A program made the position numbers and the translations under genes. DNA of 14,669 bases from Clostridiales bacterium UBA929 (GTDB lineage: Bacteria > Bacillota > Clostridia > Oscillospirales > UBA929), in contig DBDP01000175.1 in the NCBI GenBank assembly GCA_002293625.1, positions 138 through 14,806 on the forward strand, given 5' to 3'. The stretch's first letter is position 1; every line of letters starts with the position of its first letter. Shown here piece by piece: positions 1 to 6,987 of the stretch. The notes under the pieces were generated by a model. That model ran no database searches. It was not told the DNA's origin and saw only the letters and a program-made list of their open reading frames with translations.

Positions 1-7
1 CCCGCTC

Positions 8-24
8 GTTCGCCTACGGCGAAC
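8..24. repeat. Short perfect hairpin downstream of nusB
   Basis: GTTCGCC (8-14) and GGCGAAC (18-24) form a perfect 7-bp stem around a 3-base loop, about 20 bases past the nusB stop codon. No T-tract follows on either strand, so it is not a textbook intrinsic terminator. It could still end or stabilise the nusB message, or be a copy of a dispersed palindrome. Confidence 0.45.
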
Positions 25-42
25 AAGGAGTTTGATCGTTTA

Positions 43-483
43 TCACAGCTCCTGTCTCGCGAAACTCCCCAGTATCCCGTTTACAAAAGCCACGACTTCC
101 AGTTCCTCATACTTCTTGCACAACTCCACCGCAGCGTTGATGGCGGCGGCGTTGGGTATATCGGGTCGGTACAGCGTCTCGTACATGCACACGCGCATGA
201 TGGCGACGGCGACACGCGGAATCCGCGCGAACTGCCAGCCGACAGCGTATTTTTCGATATAACTGTCCAGCTCGGCAAGGTGTTCGTTTACCCCTTCGAC
301 AAGCTCTGTAATATAACTCTTTTCGTCCCCGCCCGGCGGCGAGGCAAACAGCTCGTCCTCTCCGGCGAGACGTAAATAGAACTCCGGCGACGTGCGTTCC
401 TCAACAAGCGCGGACATTTCGGGCGAAAAGTCCAGCGCGTAGACCATATGAACGGCGGTCTCCCGCGCCGCGATACGCGTCAT
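43..483 (-). CDS. nusB: Transcription antitermination factor NusB
   Basis: The 146-residue protein matches the NusB family in length and pattern. NusB binds boxA RNA with ribosomal protein S10 (NusE) and takes part in antitermination, chiefly on rRNA operons. The C-terminal half carries the family signature: an arginine-centred helix (IPRVAVAIMRVCMYE), an IPNAAAINAAVEL segment, then KKYEELEVVAFVNGIL. The N-terminus TRIAARETAVHMVYALDF is the usual first helix. The frame stays open upstream to 675, but I chose ATG 483 because a GAGGAG ribosome binding site sits just before it and the extra upstream residues are not NusB-like and run through the promoter. In many Firmicutes nusB follows an asp23-family gene; here it is the first gene after a divergent promoter. 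Identity is firm from sequence pattern. Confidence 0.93.
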   Translation of the reverse strand: MTRIAARETAVHMVYALDFSPEMSALVEERTSPEFYLRLAGEDELFASPPGGDEKSYITELVEGVNEHLAELDSYIEKYAVGWQFARIPRVAVAIMRVCMYETLYRPDIPNAAAINAAVELCKKYEELEVVAFVNGILGSFARQEL

Positions 484-505
484 ATCCCACACTCCTCTGC
501 CCGTC

Positions 506-534
506 AGTATACAGGAAACGGACGCCAATTGCAA
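506..534 (-). promoter_or_regulatory. Sigma-A-type promoter for nusB
   Basis: Read on the minus strand, TTGCAA (534-529), a 17-base spacer and TATACT (511-506) make a near-consensus vegetative promoter. The expected start point lies about 15-20 bases before the nusB start codon, just upstream of the GAGGAG site. This agrees with ATG 483 as the true start. Confidence 0.7.
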
Positions 535-540
535 GCACGG

Positions 541-569
541 TTGCCAAATCGGCGGAAATATGGTATCAT
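541..569 (+). promoter_or_regulatory. Extended -10 sigma-A-type promoter for the permease operon
   Basis: TTGCCA (541-546), a 17-base spacer and TATCAT (564-569), with a TGG immediately before the -10, form an extended -10 promoter. The predicted leader is very short and starts almost at the AGGGGGAGGG ribosome binding site. That excludes ATG 560 as the start codon, since it lies inside the promoter. The -35 box is only 6 bases from the -35 box of the divergent nusB promoter. GCAA (531-534) and TTGC (541-544) form an inverted repeat bridging the two. Confidence 0.7.
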
Positions 570-595
570 GTGCTTTAGGGGGAGGGACATTCGAT

Positions 596-1450
596 TTGAG
601 CAACAGAATACTAAAGTTGAAATTTCTTCTTTTGGGACTGCCCGCGATGGCCGGTTTTACGCTGATGTACATCATCCCGTTTGTGCGGACGCTCCGTTAC
701 ACCGTGGTGGACGACACGCGTTGGGAGCGCTTTATAGGTTTGGAGAACTACAGAACGCTCTTACAGGACGAATATTTTTTTCGCGCGATGAAAAGTACCG
801 CTATATTCTCCGTGGTGGGGGTTGTTTGCCTTATCACGTTTTCGCTTTTGCTAGCGATGGGGCTGCGGAAGATCGGGAAGAGACTGGCGTTCGTAAAGAC
901 CTTGCTGGTCGCTCCGATTATCTTACCCACTGCTGCCGTGGTGTTCGTGTGGCAGATGCTCTTCCAAGGCGACGGCAGGAATGTGGTTTTCGAGTATCTT
1001 CTCGGTAACAGAGCCGCGAGCGGCTTTTGGGATGTCTTGCCGATCTATCTGCTCTACATATGGAAGCACACCGGTCTTAATATCATCATCCTCGGCGCGG
1101 CAATCGCCGGGATACCCATCGAAGCGCGGGAGGCTGCCGTGTTGGACGGCGCAAAAGGGTTCCGGCTGTTTCGCTCGGTAACACTGCCGTTGATTTCGCC
1201 GGTGCTGGCGTTCGTCGTCATGCTGTCGTTCTCCAATTCGCTCAAGGGATTCCGCGAGAGCTTGCTGTACTTCTCGCCGTATCCCCCGCCGGACGCTTTA
1301 TATACCCTGCCGTTCTACATGGACGAGTATTTTGACAGATTTCTGTTTTCAAGATTAACGACAAGCTCCGTTGTTTTTACGTTTATCATCGTGCTGGTGC
1401 TGCTGGTACTGTACCGCTGGGAGAATCGATATAATGAGAAAATTTATTAG
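596..1450 (+). CDS. Carbohydrate-type ABC transporter permease (MalF/UgpA-like)
   Basis: This 284-residue protein is a binding-protein-dependent transport permease of the sugar-uptake (CUT1) kind. Hydrophobic segments start near residue 8 and continue as about six membrane helices. The cytoplasmic EAA coupling loop is canonical: EAA at residues 179-181, DG at 184-185, and LP then P further on (VTLPLISP). This loop docks on the ATPase subunit in the family. I start it at TTG 596, 9 bases after AGGGGGAGGG; the in-frame ATG 560 falls within the -10 region. It overlaps the second permease by 17 bases, so the two are translationally coupled and presumably form the transmembrane heterodimer. The substrate cannot be read from the sequence. 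No binding protein or ATPase gene is adjacent, so those parts must lie elsewhere, as with shared MsmX-type ATPases. Confidence 0.85.
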   Translation: MSNRILKLKFLLLGLPAMAGFTLMYIIPFVRTLRYTVVDDTRWERFIGLENYRTLLQDEYFFRAMKSTAIFSVVGVVCLITFSLLLAMGLRKIGKRLAFVKTLLVAPIILPTAAVVFVWQMLFQGDGRNVVFEYLLGNRAASGFWDVLPIYLLYIWKHTGLNIIILGAAIAGIPIEAREAAVLDGAKGFRLFRSVTLPLISPVLAFVVMLSFSNSLKGFRESLLYFSPYPPPDALYTLPFYMDEYFDRFLFSRLTTSSVVFTFIIVLVLLVLYRWENRYNEKIY

Positions 1451-2216
1451 GAACCATTGGGTTTCGAAGCTGCTTTTACTGCTGGTGGGGTTGGCGTTCA
1501 TCAGCCCGGTGGTCATCACGCTGCTGGAATCCCTACGGTACGGTGACAACTTCCCTACCGTGCAGCAATATGGCGAGCTGATGATTACCAACAACGCCGT
1601 TCTGCCCTACTTTTGGAATTCGGTGTTTTATTCGCTGGTGATTACGGTCGCCGGCGTAATACTCGCGTTCCCGCTGGGATTTGTCTTCGCCAAAGTAAAA
1701 TTTCCGGGGCGGAACATCCTGTTCTTTATCTTCATCATTGCCATGATGCTGCCGTTCCAAACCATCTCGCTGTCGATGTACATACAACTCCGCGACCTGC
1801 ATATGCTCAACTCTCGCTGGTCACTGATTATGCCGCTGGTGTTCTCCCCGTTCGCCGTGTTTCTCTTCCGCCAGTTTATCAAGAGCGTGCCGACCGAACT
1901 GTTGGATTACACCACGCTGGAGACTACATCGGCGTTCAAAGTGCTTTGGCACGCCGTGCTTCCGCAGACGAAACCCGCCATTGCAGCCGTCGCGATCATG
2001 ACTTTCTGCGAAGCGTGGAACATGGTCGAACCGGTGCGCTACTTCATCAACTTCCGGCAGTTGGATATCCGTCCGCTTTCGGTCGTGCTGGACGAACTGC
2101 CCTCCAGTGTATCATTCAGCGCGGCGGCGGTGTATATCACCCCGATTCTCTTGCTCTATCTGCTGTTTAAGGATTCTCTTGTAGCCTCGATGGAACGCTT
2201 TCATTGGGACAGGTGA
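1434..2216 (+). CDS. Carbohydrate-type ABC transporter permease (MalG-like), degenerate EAA loop
   Basis: This is a 260-residue permease of the MalG side of CUT1 importers, slightly shorter than the usual 270-280. Membrane helices are visible from about residue 13 onwards, including GVILAFPLGFVFAKVKF, a segment typical of this family. The start ATG 1434 lies inside the end of the previous gene, about 10 bases after GGGAG. The coupling loop (residues 158-177) aligns with the EAA motif and keeps the terminal LP and the following P. However, EAA is replaced by DYT and the nearly invariant glycine by threonine, so its contact with the ATPase may be unusual. It should pair with the upstream permease, with which it shares an operon. 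Substrate is unknown. Confidence 0.82.
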   Translation: MRKFIRNHWVSKLLLLLVGLAFISPVVITLLESLRYGDNFPTVQQYGELMITNNAVLPYFWNSVFYSLVITVAGVILAFPLGFVFAKVKFPGRNILFFIFIIAMMLPFQTISLSMYIQLRDLHMLNSRWSLIMPLVFSPFAVFLFRQFIKSVPTELLDYTTLETTSAFKVLWHAVLPQTKPAIAAVAIMTFCEAWNMVEPVRYFINFRQLDIRPLSVVLDELPSSVSFSAAAVYITPILLLYLLFKDSLVASMERFHWDR

Positions 2217-2220
2217 CGGA

Positions 2221-2661
2221 ATGAAAAAAGTGTATATGTCTTTGCTCTTTTTACTGGTCGCGGCGCTGCTCTTTTTCACGTTATACGGTGCGTCGATTTA
2301 TCCCTACGGTAAATCGATCGTAACGACTGCGCGGGTGAACAGCGACATGTACGGCGTCACCATTCCCCTTGAGGCGCTCCGAAACGACGGCGGAGGGGAT
2401 TATGTATATGTCCTGCGGACAGAGCAGGCGTACCTAAACGAGATTATCACCGTCTTATATGTGCCTGTCACGGTTTTGGAAATCAACGAAGAACAAGGAA
2501 CGGCGTACCTGCCTCCTAATCCGCATCCCCGCGACAACTCACCCCGCGCGTGGAACGGCGACAGAATCGTCCTCTCCGAAACAAAACCCATTCAAGACGG
2601 CGAGCGCGTCATACGCGCGACCGGCGATAAGCGACCGATAACGTTGGATACGGCATCATAA
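2221..2661 (+). CDS. Small membrane-anchored protein resembling an RND/HlyD adaptor membrane-proximal domain
   Basis: This 146-residue protein starts 4 bases after the second permease gene, behind AGGTGACGG, and is the last gene of that operon. Residues 5-27 form a single N-terminal membrane anchor or uncleaved signal. The rest is hydrophilic and beta-rich. The stretch VTIPLEALRNDGGGDYVYVL, then VPVTVLEI and later DRIVLSETKPIQDGERVI, follows the order seen at the C-terminal end of membrane fusion (adaptor) proteins such as HlyD and RND adaptors. The lipoyl and hairpin domains that normally precede it are absent. I infer an extracytoplasmic protein that may modulate or scaffold the permeases. 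The family assignment comes from pattern memory only, and a plain hypothetical protein is the safe fallback. Confidence 0.72.
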   Translation: MKKVYMSLLFLLVAALLFFTLYGASIYPYGKSIVTTARVNSDMYGVTIPLEALRNDGGGDYVYVLRTEQAYLNEIITVLYVPVTVLEINEEQGTAYLPPNPHPRDNSPRAWNGDRIVLSETKPIQDGERVIRATGDKRPITLDTAS

Positions 2662-2698
2662 TTTTTTAGGGGCGGGGTCATTCCCGCCCCTAAAAAAT
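2661..2698. repeat. Perfect 16-bp-stem palindrome, AGGGGCGGG type
   Basis: Bases 2661-2676 and 2683-2698 are perfectly complementary around a 6-base loop (GTCATT). It begins right after the stop codon of the preceding gene. A canonical terminator has A-rich then T-rich flanks, but here the T-run is on the 5' arm and the A-run on the 3' arm, on both strands. Transcription may still pause or end here, but the structure fits better as a dispersed palindrome related to those at 2734-2766 and 9382-9460. Confidence 0.65.
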
Positions 2699-2733
2699 CC
2701 CCGGCGCACCGCAGTAAATCTATACAATAATTT

Positions 2734-2766
2734 TGTAACGGCGCGTCGAGGGCGACGCGCCCTACA
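2734..2766. repeat. GC-rich palindrome bounded by TGTA and TACA
   Basis: GGCGCGTCG (2740-2748) and CGACGCGCC (2753-2761) form a perfect 9-bp stem with an AGGG loop. TGTA (2734-2737) and TACA (2763-2766) extend the symmetry outward with a small mismatch. It lies 36 bases after the preceding palindrome in the 177-base gap before the M23 peptidase gene. No T-tract follows on either strand. Confidence 0.55.
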
Positions 2767-2838
2767 GGAGTAAACGGCTTAATAATGGTCTTTGTCCCCC
2801 TCCGCCCGAATATACATGAGGGCAAGGGGTGAGACACG

Positions 2839-3834
2839 GTGGAAGAGAAAAGAAAGCTGCCTCGGAAGGCGATTATACAGTTGTCGGTGTCGCTGGTGAT
2901 CCTGGGCGGCGCTTTGTTGACGCGCTGGTTTTACCCCGAAGAGACACGCGCGTTTATCCGCCGGTATATCTCCGGCGGGCTTGATTATACCGCCGTCCTC
3001 AGTGACGTGGGCGGCAGTTTGCGCGCGTTTGTTCTCGGCGTCCCGCACCCGGACGAGGCAGTCGATTCAATTGACAATGGACAATTGACAATGGACAATC
3101 AAGACGTAGGGGACGGCGACTCCGGCTTCCCACAGGTAATCGTAACACCCGACCCAGACGCCCCCCTGTCTGACGGGTCATCCGTAGGGGACGACGACTT
3201 CGGCGTTCCGGATAGAGATGCGATAACCGATCCCGGCGACCCGCAAGAGACAGAACCGGACGAATCATTAATAACAGATGGAAGGGGCGTCGTCTTGAGC
3301 GGGTTGGGCGGATTTGACGCGCCTGTCACTTGGGCGAACGCAGCGTATTTCCCCAATTTTTCCGACGGAGAAGACAACACGATGCCGATCCCTTTCGGAA
3401 CGGTGAAGCCCGACAAAGTGGATTTTTCCTTCTATGAGCTGCCGTTCGAGACCGCTCATCCTGCGGACGGGAGATTCACCTCCGGCTTCGGGTACCGGAT
3501 CCATCCGATTTACAACGACTGGCGTTTTCATTACGGCATCGACATCGCGAACGGTACCGGCTCCGAAATCCGCGCGTTTGCGCCCGGAACCGTCGCCGCG
3601 ACCGGCGTCAGCGACAGCTATGGAAACTACATCATCCTTGAACACTCCGACGGGTATGTGACGCTCTACGCGCACTGCGAAACGGTGACGGGGAAAGCAA
3701 AACAGTCCGTGAGCGCGGGCGACATGATCGCGACGATGGGTTCCACCGGCGTCTCAACGGGGCCGCATTTGCACTTCGAACTGAGGCGCGGGGAGTCCTT
3801 TTTGAACCCGTCTCTGTATGTCGAAATAGAGTGA
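2839..3834 (+). CDS. M23 (LytM-type) metallopeptidase, SpoIVFA/SpoIIQ-like, membrane anchored
   Basis: This 331-residue protein begins at GTG 2839, the first possible start after an in-frame stop, preceded by AGGGGTGAG. A basic N-terminus is followed by one membrane segment (about residues 11-28). A long acidic, disordered linker (about 75-160) leads to a C-terminal LytM/M23 domain (about 205-330). The zinc-site pattern is complete: SGFGYRIHP, then H231 and D235 in HYGID, and H310 and H312 in HLHFEL. A peptidoglycan endopeptidase or a matrix protein of the forespore engulfment zone is expected. It overlaps the M50 protease gene by 4 bases (GTGA), the same pairing as spoIVFA-spoIVFB, so a role in controlling that protease during sporulation is likely. 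The linker contains repeat-derived sequence. SpoIIQ is the main alternative name. Confidence 0.85.
   Translation: MEEKRKLPRKAIIQLSVSLVILGGALLTRWFYPEETRAFIRRYISGGLDYTAVLSDVGGSLRAFVLGVPHPDEAVDSIDNGQLTMDNQDVGDGDSGFPQVIVTPDPDAPLSDGSSVGDDDFGVPDRDAITDPGDPQETEPDESLITDGRGVVLSGLGGFDAPVTWANAAYFPNFSDGEDNTMPIPFGTVKPDKVDFSFYELPFETAHPADGRFTSGFGYRIHPIYNDWRFHYGIDIANGTGSEIRAFAPGTVAATGVSDSYGNYIILEHSDGYVTLYAHCETVTGKAKQSVSAGDMIATMGSTGVSTGPHLHFELRRGESFLNPSLYVEIE
3069..3099 (+). repeat. Tandem 14-base repeat inside the M23 gene linker
   Basis: The unit AATTGACAATGGAC occurs twice in tandem (3069-3082, 3083-3096) and starts a third copy (AAT, 3097-3099). It is translated in frame to about SIDNGQLTMDNQ. The sequence is AT-rich and self-complementary in its AATTG core, unlike its GC-rich surroundings, so it looks like inserted intergenic repeat DNA. 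Confidence 0.75.
3106..3209 (+). repeat. Direct repeat GTAGGGGACGRCGACTYCGG in the M23 linker
   Basis: Two 26-base segments, 3106-3131 and 3184-3209, match at about 22 positions, are in the same reading frame and are 78 bases apart. They encode VGDGDSGFP (residues 90-98) and VGDDDFGVP (116-124), each followed by a weakly similar acidic and proline-rich stretch, giving a degenerate 26-residue repeat. The opening GTAGGGG matches the intergenic palindrome at 9382-9460. Confidence 0.6.
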
Positions 3835-4427
3835 CAGTCGGGAAAGTTCGCATCCGCGCCGGATTTGTTCTGCTGATTGCCGTGCTGGTCTATTTGGATG
3901 AAGGATACTTTTTCCTGATGGTCTCCGGCGCGGCGCTTCTGCATGAACTGGGGCATTATATCCCCCTCAAACTGTTCGGGGGGAAGATTCTGCGTGTGGA
4001 TTTAAGCGGCGGCGGCATGAGTATAGAACATGACGCAAGGGTTTCGCTCGGTTACGGGAAAGAATTGGTCTCCGTTTTGATGGGGCCGGTCGTTTCGATT
4101 GGTTTTGCGTTGCTTTTTTCGGTTCAGGATGGTATGATAATGGAGCGGGCTGCCGGAGCATGTCTGGCGCACGGCGTGTTCAATCTGCTGCCGATGCGCG
4201 GGCTGGATGGCGGTCGGGCGCTGGAGATTGTTTTGGAGTCGCGCGGCGTAACGTCCGCTCACACGGTGATGCGCGTAACGACGATCGTTTGCTTCGCGGC
4301 GCTCGGGTTTTGCTGTGTTGTGCTGGCGGCGCTCTACCGCAACCCTTCCCTGCTGCTCGCGCTTTTGTACCTGCTGATATTGCAAAAGCCTGCAAAACCA
4401 GCAAAAAGAGCGGAAAATCTATATTAG
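3831..4427 (+). CDS. spoIVFB: M50 site-2 (intramembrane) zinc protease, SpoIVFB-like
   Basis: This 198-residue multi-pass membrane protein carries the two hallmarks of site-2 proteases: HELGH at residues 38-42 in the first part, and NLLPMRGLDGG (N118, D126) as the second metal-binding segment. In B. subtilis SpoIVFB cuts pro-sigma-K inside the mother cell membrane around the forespore, held in check by SpoIVFA and BofA. The GTG start overlaps the stop of the M23 gene (GTGA), indicating translational coupling with its presumed SpoIVFA-like partner. The next gene's ribosome binding site overlaps its stop codon. It lacks the C-terminal CBS domain of the Bacillus enzyme and ends in a short lysine-rich tail. 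The symbol rests on motifs plus gene order; a generic site-2 protease is the alternative. Confidence 0.85.
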   Translation: MTVGKVRIRAGFVLLIAVLVYLDEGYFFLMVSGAALLHELGHYIPLKLFGGKILRVDLSGGGMSIEHDARVSLGYGKELVSVLMGPVVSIGFALLFSVQDGMIMERAAGACLAHGVFNLLPMRGLDGGRALEIVLESRGVTSAHTVMRVTTIVCFAALGFCCVVLAALYRNPSLLLALLYLLILQKPAKPAKRAENLY

Positions 4428-4436
4428 GAGCAAACT

Positions 4437-6272
4437 ATGACCCCATACAAAAGAATCGAGCCGTACCTGACCGCCGTGAAGAAACCGGCGCGGTACACCG
4501 GCGGCGAAGTCAATTCCGTTATCAAAGACCCGCGCTCGGTGAAGCTGCGGGCAGCTTTTTGTTTCCCCGATACCTACGAGATCGGGATGTCGCACCTCGG
4601 CTTGCAAATCCTCTATGATGTGATGAACCGAATACCGGACGTATGGTGTGAGAGAGCTTTCGCGCCGTGGGAGGATATGCGCGCGCTGATGATGCGTAAA
4701 AAGATCCCGCTTTACGCGCTGGAGAGCGGCGACGCGTTGTCTGACTTTGACGTTCTGGCGTTTACCCTGCAATACGAGCTTTCGTACACAAACGTACTTT
4801 CGATGCTCGACCTAGCGGGGCTGCCGCTGCGTTCCGCCGAACGGGAGGAAAGCCACCCGCTGGTGATCGCGGGCGGTCCTTGCGCTTTCCACCCAGAGCC
4901 TTTGGCGGATTTTATCGACCTTTTTACCGTCGGCGAGGGCGAGGAAGTGACCGCCGAGCTGATGGAGTTATTCATTCGGGCGAAAGAGGACAAGCTCTCC
5001 CGCAGAGAGACGTTGATTCAAGCGTCCCGTATTGCGGGCGTCTATGTGCCGTCTCTGTATCAGATTACGTATAATCACGACGGGACGCTGGCGTCTATCA
5101 CCCCGACGGACGGCGCGCCCGCCGTTGTCAAGAAACGTATTGTGCGGGATTTAGACAGCGCGCCGTATCCCGAACGCCCTATTTCACCAAGCACGGAGGT
5201 TGTGCATGACCGCGTGATGCTGGAGCTATTCCGCGGCTGCGCGCGGGGCTGCCGTTTTTGTCAGGCGGGTCATATCGCCCGCCCTGTGCGGGAAAAAGAC
5301 CCAAAGACGCTGTACCGGCAAGCCGTTGACGCCGTCAATGCGACCGGCAGCGGCGAGATTGGGCTTGTTTCGCTTTCAACCAGCGACTATACAGGGCTTG
5401 AGGCGCTATGCGAAGCTCTTGTGCCATGGTGCGCGCCGCGCCGCGTGAGCTTGTCGCTTCCCTCGCTCCGCGCCGACAGTTTTTCCCCACAGCTTTTGGA
5501 AAAAGCGGGGCAGGTGCGAAAGTCCGGCTTAACTTTTGCGCCGGAGGCCGGGTCCGCGCGATTACGAGATGTAATTAATAAAAACCTAAAAGAAAACGAT
5601 TTGTTATCAGCTTGCGCCACAGCGTTCGCCGGGGGCTGGAGCGGCGTAAAGCTCTACTTCATGCTGGGGCTTCCGACCGAAACGGACGACGATCTTCGCG
5701 AGATAGCCGGATTGTGCAGCCGCGTGTATCAATTGTGGCGGCAGGTCGTCCCCGACCGAGGGCGCGGCGTGCGTCTGACCGCGAGCGCCTCCTGTTTCGT
5801 ACCCAAGCCGCACACGCCGTTTCAATGGGAGCCGATGGCGCCGCCGGACGAGCTGCTGCGCCGCGCGGGCGTTGTACGGGACGCAATACGCAAGCAGGTC
5901 ACCTTCCACTGGCACGAACCGAACGCCAGTTATTTGGAGTGCGCCCTGAGCCGAGGTGACCGGCGCGTAGGCGCGGTGTTGGAACGCGCCTACCGCATGG
6001 GATGCCGAATGGACGGCTGGAGCGAGTGTTTCTCTTTGGAAAGATGGCGCGGAGCCTTCGCGTCAGAAGGACTTGACCCGGATTTCTACGCTCTGCGCCG
6101 CCGGGAAACAGACGAGGTGCTGCCGTGGTCACATATCTCCTGCGGGGTTTCGCCGGAGCATCTCAAGCGAGAGCGCGAAAAGGCTTACAACGCCGAGCCG
6201 TCGCTCGACTGCCGGAGTGGCTGCGAGAATTGCGGTATCGCCTGCGGGACGGAGGGCGCGAAATGCAGCTGA
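4437..6272 (+). CDS. TIGR03960 family B12-binding-domain/radical SAM protein
   Basis: This is a 611-residue radical SAM protein of the TIGR03960 type. The N-terminal third has the cobalamin-binding-like fold seen in this family (FCFPDTYEIGMSHLGLQIL; later VIAGGPCAFHPEPL). The iron-sulfur cluster motif CxxxCxxC is at C268, C272 and C275 (RGCARGCRFCQAG). A short Cys-rich tail (about residues 590-610) could hold a second metal site. The family's reaction is not established. It regularly neighbours TIGR03936 and often RNase G, suggesting an RNA or ribosome-related modification. ATG 4437 follows TAGGAG by 6 bases, and that site overlaps the stop of the M50 gene. The following gene overlaps its end by 10 bases. 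Identification is strong, function uncertain. Confidence 0.92.
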   Translation: MTPYKRIEPYLTAVKKPARYTGGEVNSVIKDPRSVKLRAAFCFPDTYEIGMSHLGLQILYDVMNRIPDVWCERAFAPWEDMRALMMRKKIPLYALESGDALSDFDVLAFTLQYELSYTNVLSMLDLAGLPLRSAEREESHPLVIAGGPCAFHPEPLADFIDLFTVGEGEEVTAELMELFIRAKEDKLSRRETLIQASRIAGVYVPSLYQITYNHDGTLASITPTDGAPAVVKKRIVRDLDSAPYPERPISPSTEVVHDRVMLELFRGCARGCRFCQAGHIARPVREKDPKTLYRQAVDAVNATGSGEIGLVSLSTSDYTGLEALCEALVPWCAPRRVSLSLPSLRADSFSPQLLEKAGQVRKSGLTFAPEAGSARLRDVINKNLKENDLLSACATAFAGGWSGVKLYFMLGLPTETDDDLREIAGLCSRVYQLWRQVVPDRGRGVRLTASASCFVPKPHTPFQWEPMAPPDELLRRAGVVRDAIRKQVTFHWHEPNASYLECALSRGDRRVGAVLERAYRMGCRMDGWSECFSLERWRGAFASEGLDPDFYALRRRETDEVLPWSHISCGVSPEHLKREREKAYNAEPSLDCRSGCENCGIACGTEGAKCS

Positions 6273-6913
6273 ATATACGTCTTGCCTACCGTAAAACCGG
6301 GCGGGCGCGATTTCTCTCTCATCTTGATACAATGCGTGTCTTTCAACGCGCCTTGACACGCGCCGGACTGCCGCTGCGCTATACCGAGGGTTTTAATCCG
6401 CATATCGTTCTTTCAATCGCTCTGCCGCTCGGCGTCGGGATGGAAAGCGTCACCGAACGGCTCGATTTCGGCGTGACGGAGAATATCGGGCTGGGGACGC
6501 TCCCTTCCTCGTTAAACACCGTCCTGCCGGAAGGTTTTCAAGCGACCCAAGCGGTAATCGGAGGGCGTCCCGCCTCGCAGATCGCGTTCGCAAGGGTTGA
6601 GATCACCGCCGAATCCCCCGTTTCGCCGGAGCGAATTGTTGAACTGTTCACTACTTCGGCGGTCGTTGATAAGCGCAATAAAAAAAAAGAGCTAATCCCT
6701 ACCGACATCGTGCCGTTTATTCGGGACATCGCGTGTGAACGGTCTGGGGACAAGCTGCTCCTCACGGCGACGCTAAGCGCGCGCGAGCCGATCCTGAATC
6801 CCGAATACGTCGCAGAAGCATGGCGGACGCACCTCGACCCCGAAGCGGCGTTCGCGTTCCGCCGCGTCGCTCTGTTGGACGGCGACGGGAAACCTTTTGA
6901 TAATTTACTTTGA
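6263..6913 (+). CDS. TIGR03936 family radical SAM-associated protein (DUF2344)
   Basis: This 216-residue protein opens with the family signature: a short beta strand (LNIRLAYRKTGRARFLSHLD), then MRVFQRALTRAGLPLRYTEGFNPHIVLSIALPLGVG. DUF2344 proteins are near-constant partners of TIGR03960 radical SAM proteins, and in some genomes the two are fused. The biochemical role is unknown. The frame is open back to 6125, but ATG 6263 is chosen because GGAGGG precedes it by 6 bases and the family starts here; that gives a 10-base overlap with the radical SAM gene. In most Clostridia RNase G and rplU come next, but here the operon ends and pyrE follows with its own promoter. Confidence 0.92.
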   Translation: MQLNIRLAYRKTGRARFLSHLDTMRVFQRALTRAGLPLRYTEGFNPHIVLSIALPLGVGMESVTERLDFGVTENIGLGTLPSSLNTVLPEGFQATQAVIGGRPASQIAFARVEITAESPVSPERIVELFTTSAVVDKRNKKKELIPTDIVPFIRDIACERSGDKLLLTATLSAREPILNPEYVAEAWRTHLDPEAAFAFRRVALLDGDGKPFDNLL

Positions 6914-6987
6914 GAGACTACAAAGGGTCAGAGTAAGCATCGCCTTGCGAGAATACGCGAATATGATATATTTTATCTGAAATAGTC

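Noticed and set aside
560..595. In-frame ATG 560 as start of the first permease
   Set aside because: It falls inside the extended -10 promoter and upstream of the AGGGGGAGGG site; TTG 596 has correct spacing and gives a normal N-terminus.
2662..2697. Intrinsic terminator after the small adaptor-like gene
   Set aside because: The stem is strong but the T-run precedes and the A-run follows it on both strands, so there is no U-tract after the hairpin. I list it as a palindrome, although some termination is possible.
2721..2728. TATACAAT as a sigma-E -10 box for the SpoIVFA-like gene
   Set aside because: It is close to the CATACAAT consensus, but nothing resembling a sigma-E -35 lies about 14 bases upstream, and it is over 100 bases from the start codon.
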